Shown one piece after another: positions 11,041-23,784 of a DNA stretch of 64,000 bases. This DNA comes from Eunapius fragilis. Lineage: Eukaryota; Porifera; Demospongiae; Spongillida; Spongillidae. The translations under genes and the position numbers were made by a program. The stretch's first letter is position 1, and each line of letters begins with the position of its first letter. The notes below the pieces were generated by a model. It made no database searches, was not told the DNA's origin, and saw only the letters and a program-made list of their open reading frames with translations. The stretch is from NCBI GenBank assembly GCA_963681505.1, contig OY811976.1, forward strand, positions 8,188,149-8,252,148, read 5' to 3'.

Positions 11041-11657
11041 CCCTAAGTCGATGCAGACATCACGAGCACGTTAAGGTTCATATCAGAGACAATCCAGAAC
11101 AAGGACGAATGTTGCCGAACGATGCACAGAGATATTTTACGAAGAATGTGGTAATCAAACAGCTGTTGCTATAAATTCAAAATAATGTTCTATAAACATG
11201 CATATACATGAAATTAAAATTAAAATAATCAGCCTGTGATTTTTCACGGGCGGGTGCACGATAGTATATTGTATAATAACCAGCGGCTGGGGGGTGGATT
11301 TGACTTTTTGTATATCTCAATAATTATATTGGTGGGGGAAAGCGGGTGTAATACTGAGCATTGATTTGTACTGATTTCGCCCTCCGCAAACACCCGAGTC
11401 GCTGGAAGAGCGAAAGATAAGGTTCCTTATCGATGTCCATCAGTACTAATCCATGCATGCACCAAGGCACCAATGGCTCAAAATCTATTAGTAAAAGTCC
11501 ATGAGTACGAGTAATGTAAAACTGCGTAATGTAAACACTGCGAAACTCGCTTAATTAACTCCGCCGCAGGCCTAGTGTTGAACGGTAACGATAGGGGTTT
11601 ATAAGGGCTTCAAAAACCACGAAAACGAGATTATCGGTACGCCCGACGCGTGAAATA

Positions 11658-14600
11658 ATGCGCTTGCTCTTTACGTTCATCGCCGCGGTACATTTGCTTC
11701 AAAAGAGCACTACGGGAGGGGCGGCGGCTTCCGTACCATCAAGCATCGCGGCAAGCGGACCTACTCTGGGCGACACTATCGGTTGCGAAGTATGCGAATC
11801 GGTAATTTCCGTCATTCAGACGCTATTTGATCAGAGTTGGAACAAAGACTTCATCGCTCGAGTGGTAGCTAGGATTTGCGTTTCCTTGAAACTGACGAAT
11901 GTGGATGAAACTGTTTGCAAAGGATTAGTAGAATTGTTCAAGGTATTTAGAATGCCATTTTTGTTCCTCCCGCGTTCTGTGTGTGCTTGCATGCAATGGT
12001 TTGTTTTTATTCAGGACGAAGTTTTTACCGTGACAACATCGATAGCCAATCCACGATTGATATGCAGTCTCATTTCCAGCTGCCCCTCCCCACCCAATCC
12101 CCTTAAACCGTGGTACGTTCCTCTACCTCAAACCAGCAAGCCTCCGATTCAACCTGTTCCCGTTCCTCCGGTACGATTTCGTCCATCATCGTCTCTCGTG
12201 CGTCCATTTTACTGGTAGCTTGGTGGCGGCATGAACTTTCTTTGGTGAACCAAAAATACTAATAACATGAACTAAAATGCATTTACACAGTAGGAGAGAT
12301 CGATGCTAGTAATGTATTGTCCATCTCACACCTTGGAGAGGGGGCCGGTGCATGGTGTTTATATCAATTAAAAGCAGTGTGCGTGTAGATGTGTGAGTGT
12401 TTCTACTTCGCTGTGCAAGTGTGATAAGTATAATTTGATGAGGACTTGTTTTTACAGCCTGGCTCTCCTGTGAGCAGGATACTTCACCTCTCTGACATCC
12501 ACTATGACCCTCTTTACGTCCCTGGTCTGACCAATCAGTGCGGAGAACCTCTTTGTTGCCGTATTCCAAATGCCAAAGGTATTATTGTATGGGAGCCATG
12601 GCAACCAATGCACACACTTCTACCATAAGAACTACCCCTCCTACTAACGTAACTAGCGTTGCTATTTATAGGTTTGTTGGATTTTTTACTGATACTATTG
12701 GGCACATGTAGCAACTTGTGTGGCCGGTCTGCCATTCCCTTCCCTTCTCTCATCTTCTTCCTCTTTTTAGGCTGTTTCATCTTCTCTTTCCTTTTCTGTT
12801 CTCATCTCCTTTCTCCTCTTTCACTCATTCTCACTTCTTCGTCCCCCTCCACACCACATACACCACACCAGGCACAACTCCCACCAACACTGCAGGGTTC
12901 TGGGGTGACTATGCATGTGACCCTCCCCTCTGGCTTGTGGAGAATGCATTCCAGTTCTTGGCCAGCATCCAGGACTCCTTCGACTGGATCTATGTCACAG
13001 GAGATCTCCCCCCTCATGATGTCTGGAGCGAGACCAAAGAAACAACGGTATGGAACTGGGACAGGAGGAAATTGCTTTTGTACATGGGCAGCAAGCATGG
13101 ATTTAGTTATTGTGTTGAGCATCTCCTATGGACCAATGAAGCCAGGATGTAAAGATATATATTCACACATATAATTCGATGCTTGTCTAGGCTTATTGAT
13201 AAGGTTGGATGGTGTTTTTAAGTTTGAGGTGTCCCTGTGTGCTGCTCCTGGAAGAGTCACTTGTCCTGTAATAGCGTGAGCCACACCAGCTATTGACAAG
13301 AGAAAGTGATGTAGACCGTATAGGTCTCATTGTTCAATACATGTTTCACAGCACTCACTGGGTCCTTTGTGTCTTCGTGCACAGCTGGATGTTATTGGAG
13401 TGACATATGACCTTATTAGGAAGTACCTCCCCACCAAGCCAGTGTACAGCGCCATCGGCAACCATGATACAAGTCCTGTTAACAGGTACAATGTTTAAGT
13501 GAATAGGCATGTCCATTGGTTCATAAAGCAAAGAACAGGCCAAATAGTGTTTTCTTCTGACCATCTCTCTTTCCTGGGGTGCATTAGCAGCAAAAAAAAA
13601 ACTAATCAGGACTAATGGGCGTGACCTCTTGATTGCTTAGGGTGTGGTCTTAGCTTGTGGCCATAGTATGGAAATGTTATGGCTATATTTCTTCTTTCCT
13701 TTCATTTCATTAGCATTCAACCATTTTCCCTCCAGTTTCCCACAACCCTTTGTTACTGGGAGTTTATCTGAGCAGTGGCTGTATGACTTCTTGGCTAAGC
13801 AGTGGGAGGACTGGCTACCCAGTGATGCCCTCACCACATTGAAGCGGTGTGATGTGGTGTTTGTTCTGTGTGTGGATGTGAGCGCATGTGCATGTGTGTG
13901 TTTTGTATATACAAGCGTTTGTGTTTGCGGTGTAAGCATGCGTCCAAGTTTGCTGTCCCGCTGATTGCTCATGGGTTACTGCAGATATGTCTGTGAGGCA
14001 CAATAGTTTGAGGTATGGTTATGTGGGAGAGAATGGTATCACTGCATCATAAGTAAGTCAATGATGATGGTGATGCAATGCATGTAGAGTGATATCGTGA
14101 TGATGATGAAGGGTGCATGTATTAATCAGAACAAACTCAAGTTATAACCATGCCCCTTCTAGAGGTGGCTTCTATGTGGCTAAGATACAGGAAGGGTTAA
14201 AAGTGATATCCCTCCAAACAAACTTCGGATACCATGAGAATTAGTAAGTTGACAGCTGTGCTGTGTAATGGTCATGGGATTGGGCAATGTGATGATCACT
14301 GTCCTGGGTGATGTGATGGATGTTTGCACATCTATTCAGCTGGCTGTTTATGAATGAGACTGATCCAGCTGGTCATCTGGCATGGCTGGTTGAGCAGCTG
14401 CAAACAGCAGAGGACAATGGAGAGAAGGTGGGTGGGCCATGTGAGAGAGAGAGGGAGGGAGGGAGGGAGGGAGGGAGGGAGGGAGGAGGGACAGAGAGTA
14501 TAGATATATGAAAGGGGCCCACCATTATTGTATGAAAGGGAGGGGGGTATTAAATAAAGGTGCAATGAGAAGGGAGTGGTCATGCATGTGCGCATATACA

Positions 14601-16693
14601 CACTAACATGAGTGGATCCACACTCACTTAAGTTCATGAAGTTGGAGCAATTGATGGAGAGTCAACTATATAGTCTGTTCGTTTCTTCCACCCCACCCCA
14701 ATCCCATCCCCTAACAAGCTGACATGTTGGTTGTCTCTGTCTTCTTCCTACTTCTCATTGGCACTAATACACAAACATGTGTACTGAAGCAATTGCTCTT
14801 CTAAATAATGCCCATCATTAGGTACACATCATCGGACATATTCCCCCAAGTTTAACGCTCCATTCTTGGAGTTACAACTTCTACAATATTCTGAACAGGT
14901 TAGAAATGCAGATATGTTGCATCCCAGCATCTTTAATTTCATCTGTCTATGCATTTTCTCACCTCTTCCACTGTCCTTTAACTGCCACCTTCCATGTCCT
15001 TTAACCCGTCTTTCCCTGTCCTTTAACCCACCTTCTACTGTCCTTTAACCCCTCTTTCACTGTCCTTTAACCCACCTTCCACTGTCCTTTAACCCCTCTT
15101 TCACTGTACTTTAACCCACCTTCCACTGTCCTTTAACCCCTCTTTCACTGTTCTTTAACCCACCTTCCACTGTACTTTAACCCCTCTTTCACTGTTCTTT
15201 CACTGACTTTAAATTAATACTCCAGATATGAAAGTACCATTGTAGGACAGTTCTATGGCCACACCCACCATGACGAGTTTATTGTGGCATACGATCAGCT
15301 AAATACCACAAGACCCATAGGGTGAGTGGACCATGTGATTGATCTCTTGATCTTACGCTCCAACCCTGTACCACCGTAAAGCGTTGCATTTGTGGAGCCT
15401 GCAATCACTACATTCACTGACGCAAATCCAGGGTTTTGTTTCAGCATTATTGACGGCAACTATCCTAATTCCACCTACGTGAGGGGTTAAATAAACTAAT
15501 TGTACCTTATAGGTTATCTCGCATGTATTATAATTTGACAGTCGATGCTGGACAAGGAGTGTTATTACATGAACCTCACTGAAGCCAACCTGCATAACTC
15601 CACCAACTGGCAATTTGAATACTCAGCTAAGGTAAGTGTGGGATGGGGAGGAGGGTAAGGTAGAGGCTGGGGAGGAGAGAAGATGGTAGACCAAAGGAGC
15701 ATGAGGCAGTAATGAAGCAGGTTAGGATAGCTTTAATTTGTGCATTCGACCATAGGTATGTGCAACATTATCCCCAAAAAATAATTGTCTACTCTCAGAA
15801 AAGCTACGACATGAATGCATTCCAGCCATCCGACTTTGATAACCTCATCCACAGGATGGCGAGAAACATTACCCTCACTACAAGATATGCACAGTGAGCT
15901 TAGATGAAGACCATACACTGAATAAGAGGTTCATGCACCTGAGGTTATAATGTATGCATGTGAGAGGGAGGTGTGAGGGAGGTATGTGAGAGGGAGGTGT
16001 GTGAGAGGGAGGTGTGTGAGAGGGAGGTGTGTGGGAGGGAGGTGTGTGAGAGGGAGGTGTGTGAGAGGGAGGTGTATGGGAGGGAGGTGTGTGAGAGGGA
16101 GGTGTGTGGGAGGGAGGTGTGTGGGAGGGAGGTGTGTGAGAGGGAGGTGTGTGGGAGGGAGGTGTGTGGGAGGGAGGTGTGTGGGAGGGAGGTGTGTGAG
16201 AGGGAGGTGTGTGGGAGGGAGGTGTGTGAGAGGGAGGTGTATGGGAGGGAGGTGTGTGGGAGGGAGGTGTGTGAGAGGGAGGTGTATGGGAGGGAGGTGT
16301 GTGAGAGGGAGGTGTATGGGAGGGAGGTGTGTGAGAGGGAGGTGTGTGGGAGGGAGGTATGTGGGAGGGAAGACTGTGGGAGGGAGGTGTGTGAGAGGGA
16401 GGTGTGTGAGAGGGAGGTGTGTGAGAGGGAGGTGTGTGGGAGGGAGGTGTGTGGGAGGGAGGTGTGTGAGAGGGAAATGTGTGAGAGGGAAGTGTGTGAG
16501 GGAAGTGTGTGAGAAGGAGGTGTGTGGGAGGGAGGTATGTGAGAGGGAGGTGTGTGTAAATGCTCAGCCTGTGTCACACAAGTACATTAATGCTTACTAG
16601 CTGACCATACACTTGTGGGTATTATGTACATGTCTTTCTACATCTAGATACTACTCAAAAATGGCTTCATTGACGCCATGCACCAAACCTTAA
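11658..16693 (+). CDS. SMPD1: Acid sphingomyelinase (sphingomyelin phosphodiesterase), complete 14-exon gene
   Basis: Lysosomal or secreted zinc enzyme that splits sphingomyelin into ceramide and phosphocholine. Exons: 11658-11942, 12015-12170, 12458-12578, 12872-13047, 13385-13485, 13736-13846, 14163-14243, 14340-14427, 14822-14898, 15226-15321, 15382-15478, 15542-15631, 15799-15893, 16648-16693. All junctions are GT-AG and in phase, giving 539 aa. Layout: signal peptide; saposin B domain about 35-115 ([14 protein letters not shown]); proline linker; metallophosphatase domain with metal and catalytic residues in LSDIHYD (D160, H162), TGDLPPHD (D232), GNHD (N272, H273), IIGHIPP (H379) and [10 protein letters not shown] (H411, H413); C-terminal cap ending CTKP. 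It is somewhat shorter than the human enzyme (about 630 aa). The saposin domain separates it from SMPDL3 proteins. It lies head-to-head with the truncated copy at 4053-6573. The exon 11 acceptor is the weakest junction. Confidence 0.93.
15002..15206. repeat. CTTTAACC minisatellite in sphingomyelinase intron 9
   Basis: Tandem alternating units TGTCCTTTAACCCACCTTCC and TGTCCTTTAACCCCTCTTTC, about 21 bp each. Confidence 0.9.
15958..16556. repeat. 15-bp minisatellite in sphingomyelinase intron 13
   Basis: About 39 copies of GGGAGGTGTGTGAGA with G/A variants. Because 15 is divisible by 3 and most units lack stops, several frames stay open for 600 bp on both strands. These are not genes. Confidence 0.95.
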
Positions 16694-16831
16694 ACAAGTT
16701 CTTCAGAACCTTGTATGGTTTCCATAGAAAAATGTTCTGATCCATATATTACACAAATACCACTAACTCTCTTTAAATTTCAAACAGCTTTTATGTAGCT
16801 CAGTTTACATCATGTATTAAAGTTAACTAGT

Positions 16832-16837
16832 AATAAA
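16832..16837 (+). other. Polyadenylation signal candidate for the sphingomyelinase gene
   Basis: AATAAA lies about 140 bp after the TAA stop at 16691-16693, a usual 3' UTR distance. Confidence 0.5.
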
Positions 16838-16899
16838 TGAATTTACTTTCATTGCATCATATTTGTTATGTGTGTGAAACAAGTGGATCATTTCAGCAA

Positions 16900-17580
16900 A
16901 AAGGGGCCTATAATGAAATATTCCAGGAAGGAGCATCAAAGTTGATGCATGTATGGACAATTAAACATTCAGGCACTGTAACTCCATGATGGTCCAATGC
17001 ATAAGAAAGAATTTAGAGAGGACTGTAGCATCTCCTGAAATATCAAATAATACGTTAGGTACCTTTACTATGCAGCAATCTCATATGTACATAAGACAAA
17101 ATGAGACAGATAAGATGTGTTTATTCTTTCAAATAAGGAAGCCCTCAAATGGATTCCGTTTGGTGTGAGAAATGATTTGTGGTTCTGATGACAAACAAAC
17201 AATAATGCTAGCAACTATCCATTATAATAATTTAAGGTGCTTAAGAACATAGGTAGCACGTAGTAGTCACATCAGAATAACCGTACACAATGCAGCAGTA
17301 TATATTCCACTTACTGGACAATGTGGTACATGGTGCAACGACCAGTTCATCCATGACTGATCCTTCACATTGATCTGTCGCTGGTATCCCATCAAATGAA
17401 GGGGTATTCAAGGGGCCTACTATAATAAGCCAAATTGGGCATATTAATGATATTCAGAGCATGCCAATAAAATTCATCGCAATACGGTCGAGGGGCACCG
17501 CTTCCTACTGCCGGGTTTAAATCCCTCTCAGCAGTACCTTTCTATCATCCCTTCTCTACTTGTCCTTTTTCCTACCCTAA

Positions 17581-17670
<90 letters not shown>

Positions 17671-18560
17671 CCTCTTCCTCTTCACTCTTATTATCTGCTA
17701 TGTATACTCAATCAGTATTGCCTCACTGCAATATGATATATCCCCCTTTCACAAAGCGAACTTTTTTGATACACACAGCTTCAATTGTTTCCATACACTA
17801 AACTGATACCTTTTTTGTACTGTGAGGCCATGTGACGATCACATGAAGGTCAGAGGTGTTTCTATAGCATTTTATGGCTTATATCAAAGGTCATCGGTTT
17901 CTGGTTCATTGTTATGGGACCCCAAGCTCATCTCACCACCTCTAGTATTGTAGTGATTGGCATATTAAGTGATTGCCCTAGCCCGATATTCCTTCCTTTG
18001 CATGCTACTACCACATCTTGTGGAGTATTTGTACTATTTGCATGGCTCAATAGAGGGAAAGACGAAGAGGGAAGTGATCTGATTCTTGGTTGTCCCTAGC
18101 TCAGGGCGTGATTAATGAACATCAATCCTATATAGCATGTTGTGGTAACAAGGTTCCAATACTAACAGCACTAATATGATACAAGACATTCCATGTTTGT
18201 GATAAAGCTTAGTTTAAAAAAAAAAATCCCAAGTTGAATCAAATATTGAGGCTTTCGTGACTAAACAGAGTATTTCCTGACACTTTCACCATGATGTGTA
18301 ATTGGCTTCATCGCAATAGAACTTCTGTAAATGATGATTTTAATATGCAGAGTGTGGGAGCTATTGAGATTGTTTTACCTGTTTACGATCACATCACTGG
18401 AATCCATCTCTGCAGTAATGTAGCTGGAATGTTTTATGTTGATTGCATATTGCTGCACACGTCTATGAAAGATGGCATGGAGATGATGAAGTTTAAATTA
18501 AAGTTTATCTCCTGATTAAAACTCAGAAAAGTATAACCACTAAATGCATACAAATGATGA
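16900..18560. other. Gene-free stretch with a (CT)n tract
   Basis: No coding pattern recognised. It contains a (CT)n microsatellite at about 17582-17668. An open frame at 18291-18515 (plus) has no recognisable motif. The cytoplasmic-tail exons of the minus-strand FN3 receptor, if any, would lie here. Confidence 0.6.
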
Positions 18561-18575
18561 TGCCATTGTTAATAT

Positions 18576-20670
18576 TTACCCCTTTTTCTTCATGACCAAA
18601 ATAGTTACTATGACAGCAACCACAATCAGAATAAGGAGTACCACAACCAAGATGGCCAGAGAAACTACAAGGGCTGTGATGGTTGTATGGGAGGAGGTCT
18701 GATCCATTGTGGCTTTGGAAAAGCAAATATTTTATTATCACAGTATAAAGTGCAAATGGAATGCATGATTCTGGTACCTGACTAACCTGAAGTAAGTACA
18801 TTGAGATTAGATGAAGATGTGCATATCACAGATGGGTTTACAGATGGCTGTCCAGATATGTTCACAATAGCCTGTACACTAAATTCATAATAAGTGTAGC
18901 TTGGTTCCAGACTACTGATTATTCCACTTGTGGCATTTGAGGGGAATTCCTGGGACTGAACACCACCTGTCTGCCGCTTTACACTTAATTTAGAACGGAA
19001 CTTCACCACATATCCAATTACAACTATGGTATCATGAGGAACACCTAGTGTACTATTCCAATGTATTCTGACAGCAGTATTGGAGACCGGTTGAAGTAAG
19101 GTGATGGGTACTTCAGCTAATGGAAGAACACACACAATGAGATAATTGGTCATTAGTCAGTAGGAGGATTATAGACTCATGCACGAATTGAGGCAGTATT
19201 TGCTTCAAGGTAAGTTGGTTGTCCCCTTCCCTTTACAGTAAGTGCAACAACACTGATATTGTAGCTAGTTGCAACTGAAAGTCCAGACACTACAACTTGC
19301 GTGGCAGAGGAATTGGTGATGACCTCTGACCCCAGTAATACGTATATTGTGATTATTCCATTGGGGACACCAGGACGAAGCCATGTTAATGTAACAGTGA
19401 TGAAAGTACTGCTTATTTGTTTCAAAACAGTTACAGGTCCTGGTACTAGCATAAGATAGAAAGCATCCTGTAAGTTACGTATACTGCAAGCGCTAAGTAC
19501 TAATTTTTATCACGCTGTGGCATGCGACATTGCTTACATAATTCATCAGTGGTATTGGAATATATTTTTGATTTCATTCCTCTCCCAGAAGAAGTGTTAG
19601 CAGTCACATAGCAGTCATAGTTGGTGTATGGGTTGAGTCAATTGATTGTAGCAACTAGTGTTGTTCCATTCACTACAGATCTAACAGTGGGTTCATTTGG
19701 TCCAATCAACTGTTCAGGATATGCCTGACTGGCAGAGGTGTTACAGTACACAGTGTATGCAGTGATGATGCCATTCTTTGGTATGGGTGGAGACCACAGG
19801 GCAGACAGTTGGTAAGGTGATTCAGTAACAGTAGAGCTAGACAGAAAACATCAGTGGTAATGATGGAGCTGAACAAGGATTTTAAAAAGTCAAGTCTCTG
19901 CAAATACAGATGCAACTAATGCATGCATGGAGTGGTCATTGCTCCATTCTCATCAATTGCAACATTCTTTGTGTTATTGCCCAGTCAATAAGTCATTGGC
20001 TATAGTTTGGAGTCATTAAATATCATATTTGTTGCTTGAAATTATAATTGGTCTTTGTATCATCTGGTGTTTTCACATAGTAAATTGTTGCATGTTCGCA
20101 ACTTAACATTACAATATGACCAATGATTGAATGCACCGTTTCACTTATTTTACTCTATCACCATCAAGTTGTGGTTATTAGATTATCCTTGTGACTTATC
20201 ACACTGTTCAAGGTGATAGGCTGGGTTATGGAAATCATTTCGACAGTGGCTCTTATTTATCTATCTTACTAAATTGCCACATGCTCCTAGTAAATTTGAA
20301 TTAGTCCTATGACAAAGACCTGTGCATGAAGGTGTTTAATATACAAGACAGACAGACTCCTATATGAGGTTATGCTTACCTGATGTAGTGGTCTGATTTG
20401 TGACAACCCGTGATTGTGATCCTTCTGTTTGATACGTTAGCAGTCACATAGCAGTCGTAGCGGTTGGTGTATGGATTGAGTCCAGTGATTGTACCAGCCA
20501 GTGTTGTCCCATTCACTACAGATCTGACTGTGACCAAATTTGGTCCAATCATCTGTTCAGGATATGCCTGACTGGCAGAGGTGTTACAGTACACAGTGTA
20601 TGCAGTGATGATGCCATTCTTTGGTATGGGTGGAGACGGTAGTATATTAGTATATAGGAAATCAACGGGC
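18576..20670 (-). CDS. FN3-domain type I membrane protein, 3' part only
   Basis: Minus-strand exons: one FN3-like exon ending at 20380 (upstream border unclear, about 20670), 19185-19445 (FN3: VPGPVTVL, LTWLRPGVPNGIIT, ATSYNISVVA), 18787-19116 (FN3: EVPITLLQPVSN, SYTYYEFSVQAI), and 18576-18712 (transmembrane exon: short Thr/Ser stalk, about 27 hydrophobic residues starting ALVVSLAILVVV, then MKKKG and stop). The last three exons join in phase 1. The first exon carries PPIPKNGIITAYTVYC and LNPYTNRYDCYV, also FN3-like. A decayed duplicate of it lies at 19549-19855. The 5' end is missing; a G-rich transposon-like array starts just upstream. Extracellular adhesion or recognition is inferred from domain type. 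A donor-like GTAAAT overlaps the stop, so a longer cytoplasmic tail is possible. Confidence 0.6.
19549..19855 (-). pseudogene. Duplicated FN3 exon with in-frame stop
   Basis: Nearly the same sequence as the exon ending at 20380 (shared WSPPIPKNGIITAYTVYC and RSVVNGTTL). Where that copy reads ITGLNPY, this one has a TGA (19638-19640) in place of the glycine codon. It is probably skipped or dead. Confidence 0.65.
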
Positions 20671-20805
20671 CAATTATCGCTAGGAACAGCTGCCATCCGC
20701 ACCTAAAATATCACACATTCCAATGAAAACCACGTAATTCCAACGAAAATGCCGAGACGAGTTGGGCGTAGCCCGATTCTTTATCGATGGTTGGGAGATA
20801 CCTGG

Positions 20806-21306
20806 CAGCGGCGGATACAGGTTTTGGGGGGGGGGGGGGGGCACGGATGGTGGGTGTGGCTGGGGGTGGGGTCGGCTTCTGGCCCGATACGAAAAGCGGG
20901 GGGGGGGGGGGGGGGTGCTGTCGGTTTATGGCCCGATACGAGGAGCGGGGGGGGGGGGGGGGGGGGTGCTGTCGGTTTATGGCCCGATACGAGGAGCGGG
21001 GGGGGGGGGGGGGGGTGCTGTCGGATTCTGGCCCAAAACGAAGAGCGGGGGGGGGGGGGGGGGGGGGGGGTGCTGTTGGTTTCTGGCCCGATACGAAGGG
21101 CGGGGGGGGGGGGAAGTATGATCGCGTATCGGGGGGCCCGGGATATAGTACAGTAGTAGAGTTCATGCGTGCGGATATCAATAGACAGCGCAATCGTGCA
21201 GCTATATTATAAAATGCGGCCCGAAAAGTTATGAATTTATTAATGAAGGGGGGGGGGGGGGGGGGGGGCACGTGCCCCGAGTGCCCCCCCCCTGGATCCG
21301 CCGCTG
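20806..21306. mobile_element. Non-autonomous DNA element filled with a G-tract minisatellite
   Basis: Terminal inverted repeats CAGCGGCGGATACAGG (left) and CCTGGATCCGCCGCTG (right), flanked by the 5-bp direct repeat CCTGG on both sides (20801-20805 and 21307-21311). The inside is a tandem array whose units read GTGCTGTCGGTTTATGGCCC then GATACGAGGAGC, separated by G-runs of 10-22. Ends beginning CAG resemble hAT elements, but a 5-bp duplication is not the usual 8 bp. Exact homopolymer lengths should not be trusted. Confidence 0.7.
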
Positions 21307-21394
21307 CCTGGGGAGCCTTATCAGTTATGGCAAGTCCTAGCTATAGATGTACAATGAAACAAATCGGTAGCATTCACTAAGCTTTTTCGTTTTT

Positions 21395-21460
21395 TTGGTT
21401 TTTTTGGTTTTTTTTTTTCAGGTGCCGAGTCCGCATGAGGGGGGGGGGGGGGGCAGATGC
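21395..21460. repeat. T-run and G/C-run cluster
   Basis: Poly-T (about 21410-21418), poly-G (about 21439-21453) and C-rich sequence follow each other. No gene is visible between 21312 and 21560. Confidence 0.8.
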
Positions 21461-21559
21461 CACCCCCCTCCCCCCACACCCACGCTCACAATCCTCGTCA
21501 ATTAATTAAGCGTCTCTGTCTGGGCCAGTTATACTCGTCGCTGAGAATCTACCATACTC

Positions 21560-22020
21560 AGTTTGATTCGTCAGTTGCACACGTTTTGCCTCCGATGTGA
21601 ACCGACGGCAAGCCATCTATATTTACCATCGTGTCCTGAAACTGTTTCTTCTTTTCGTGTTCACCAAACGGTCGTCCGGATACTCTTGCATCGTGTCCTG
21701 AAACTGTTTCTTCTTTTCCGTGTTTACCAAACGATCGTCCGGATACTCTTGCATCGGCACTAATCAGTTGTGATGAAGAGCGTATTTTCCTCTTGATAAC
21801 AATTGGTTGCACACTTCCAATTACTAGTTGCACCTGCGAGAGAAGCTTTTCTACCTTACGCCGTCTGAGAAACTGGCTAAAGTCCTCTATGACTTTCTTC
21901 GCTAGCACTTTTGAATATTCATTACGCACATCCAGTAAACTACGACACAGCTGTGGAGATCTTTTTCAAGATGCACCCAAGAAGAATAAAACTATCAAAT
22001 CTACTTATGGAGTAGGGATA
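21560..22020 (+). pseudogene. hAT transposase C-terminal remnant (hATC dimerisation domain)
   Basis: The plus strand encodes TLPITSCTCERSFSTLRRLR, the signature of the hAT C-terminal dimerisation domain (LP-x-S-x-x-x-ERSFS-x-L). After a short scrambled stretch a second frame gives NIHYAHPVNYDTAVEIFF and then stops at about 22017, matching the usual end of these proteins. Upstream (about 21625-21755) a 66-68 bp segment is duplicated in tandem. The DDE core and zinc finger are absent. It is a decayed hAT copy related to the ZMYM-type or THAP-type repressor-like group. Confidence 0.75.
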
Positions 22021-22574
22021 ATTTCACAACCTAACCATACTGTGATTAATTTATTTGCTCAATTGCTGTATGCCTAATAAATTAGTCCACCCACAAATGA
22101 AGTACATTTTTATAACAAAGCGACGGAGCATGTCTAGTTCTCAAAAATCATAGAACAGATAGCTCACGCCTGAACGAACTCGATTTCGATGAAAGTCTCG
22201 TACCCAGACCCAGAGTTGACGGTAAAAACGTAAGTTACGTCGTAAACACGGGTTCCTGCAATGCAATCACCATCCCAACACTATAGCAATCGATTTGTTG
22301 TGGCAAGATTTTACGCTGTGCAAAACGGCATGCTAAACACTTGTCATCCTAGATAAACGTATCTCGCTCGAAAAAAAGTATTTCCCGAGCTTGAAATATG
22401 ACTCGGCCAAACGCTGCACAAGTTCGCTTGTTTAGTTTGTGTTGCTTCCAGCTGAGATATATGCTATAAACCGCGTTTATGGACTGGGAACACTGAAGAC
22501 GAAACCAAGAGGCGTGTTTGTCACCCGACACTTCTTTATAGATATTCCAAACCATGAACTGATTTATTTACTTT

Positions 22575-22645
22575 AAATTGGAATAGGATTAACGGTATTC
22601 CTCCAGTACTTGTATATTGTAGGCATGTATTGGAGGAATACCGTT
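22575..22645. repeat. Hairpin with CGGTATTCCTCCA arms
   Basis: ACGGTATTCCTCCAGTACTT is later complemented by TTGGAGGAATACCGT. Foldback relic in otherwise gene-free sequence (22080-22870). Confidence 0.6.
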
Positions 22646-22878
22646 TTTTCCAAATCAACGCATTAATATGACTTCATCGTTTTGCACTTATGGTAACTGC
22701 AACTGTACTAGTAGTTTAGTATTAAAGCGCATGTTCTTGTTTCCGGTGAGGTACAGGCTAGGTATGATGTTGCGTACCTACCGTGAATATGCCAGGTCGT
22801 CACAAGTTTGAGCTGCAAAACACGCCGATAGGGGGGAAGGTCACAAGCCTGTTATACTCATTTTCCGCGATCGAGGTC

Positions 22879-23584
22879 AATCCCCGTGTACGCACCGCAA
22901 CAATCTGATTAGCCTGTCAAATCCCCCACTAATCCCCTATATGTCCCGGAGGGAGGGGGGGGGGGGGGGTTGCAGTTTCCATTGACAGGTGCGCATGCAT
23001 AACTTGAGGTCTCTATTTCCGATACTTGTTGACAAATGTTTGGTCAATAAGACTGTGTTGTTAGATTTTCAATATTGCATCCTGTTAATGTTTAAACAAT
23101 CAAGTAAACATTAAATCACACCCAAAACAATTTATGGCCAAGTATCACGAATTTCCACTGTAGACGGGCATTTGACTCGAAAGCCGATACACAAAAAAAA
23201 AAGGCTGCGTAGGCACATATATACTAGCTATATGTGTAGTCGGGCGGGCCCTACCACCCGACCAAACGCGGTGGTAGGGCCCGCCCGACTACTATATGTG
23301 CGCGTCCGGAGAGGGACAGAGAAAGGGCGGGACAAGAGAGGGAGGCAAGGAGAGAGAATAACAGGTATCCGCAGAACGCCGAGACAGGGCAATTACTAGT
23401 GTTGTGCGCAACCATCGAACACATGTATCAAAAACAAAAACAAGAATTCAGTGCCGCAAAAGGAAGACACGGAGACCGAATTGAGCATTCACTGAACAAG
23501 ATACCGTGGGGCATTTGATTTAATAAAGGTCAAATCCCGCGACCTATGGGTGGGGTGGGGGGTGGTGGGGGAGGTGCATATAAA
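22879..23584. repeat. Direct duplicate flanking the gap, copy 1
   Basis: This 706-bp segment is repeated almost exactly at 23785-24491. Most differences are one-base indels, many in short homopolymers. It includes the hairpin at about 23239-23300 (GTAGTCGGGCGGGCCCTACC and its complement). Confidence 0.9.
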
Positions 23585-23784
23585 NNNNNNNNNNNNNNNN
23601 NNNNNNNNNNNNNNNNNNNNNNNNNNNNNNNNNNNNNNNNNNNNNNNNNNNNNNNNNNNNNNNNNNNNNNNNNNNNNNNNNNNNNNNNNNNNNNNNNNNN
23701 NNNNNNNNNNNNNNNNNNNNNNNNNNNNNNNNNNNNNNNNNNNNNNNNNNNNNNNNNNNNNNNNNNNNNNNNNNNNNNNNNNNN
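23585..23784. other. Assembly gap (200 N)
   Basis: Exactly 200 N, a conventional size for a gap of unknown length. Confidence 0.99.

Noticed and set aside
15945-16600. Long open frames of repeated CEREV, VRGRC or SHTSL residues
   Set aside because: They are translations of a 15-bp minisatellite inside sphingomyelinase intron 13. The period divisible by three keeps frames open.
17490-17540. tRNA-like B-box GGGTTTAAATCCC
   Set aside because: No cloverleaf with A-box, anticodon stem and matching acceptor stem could be drawn around it; at most a tRNA-derived relic.
20711-21271. Glycine-rich or proline-rich proteins across the G-tract array
   Set aside because: They translate homopolymer G/C runs of uncertain length; several frames on both strands are open at once.
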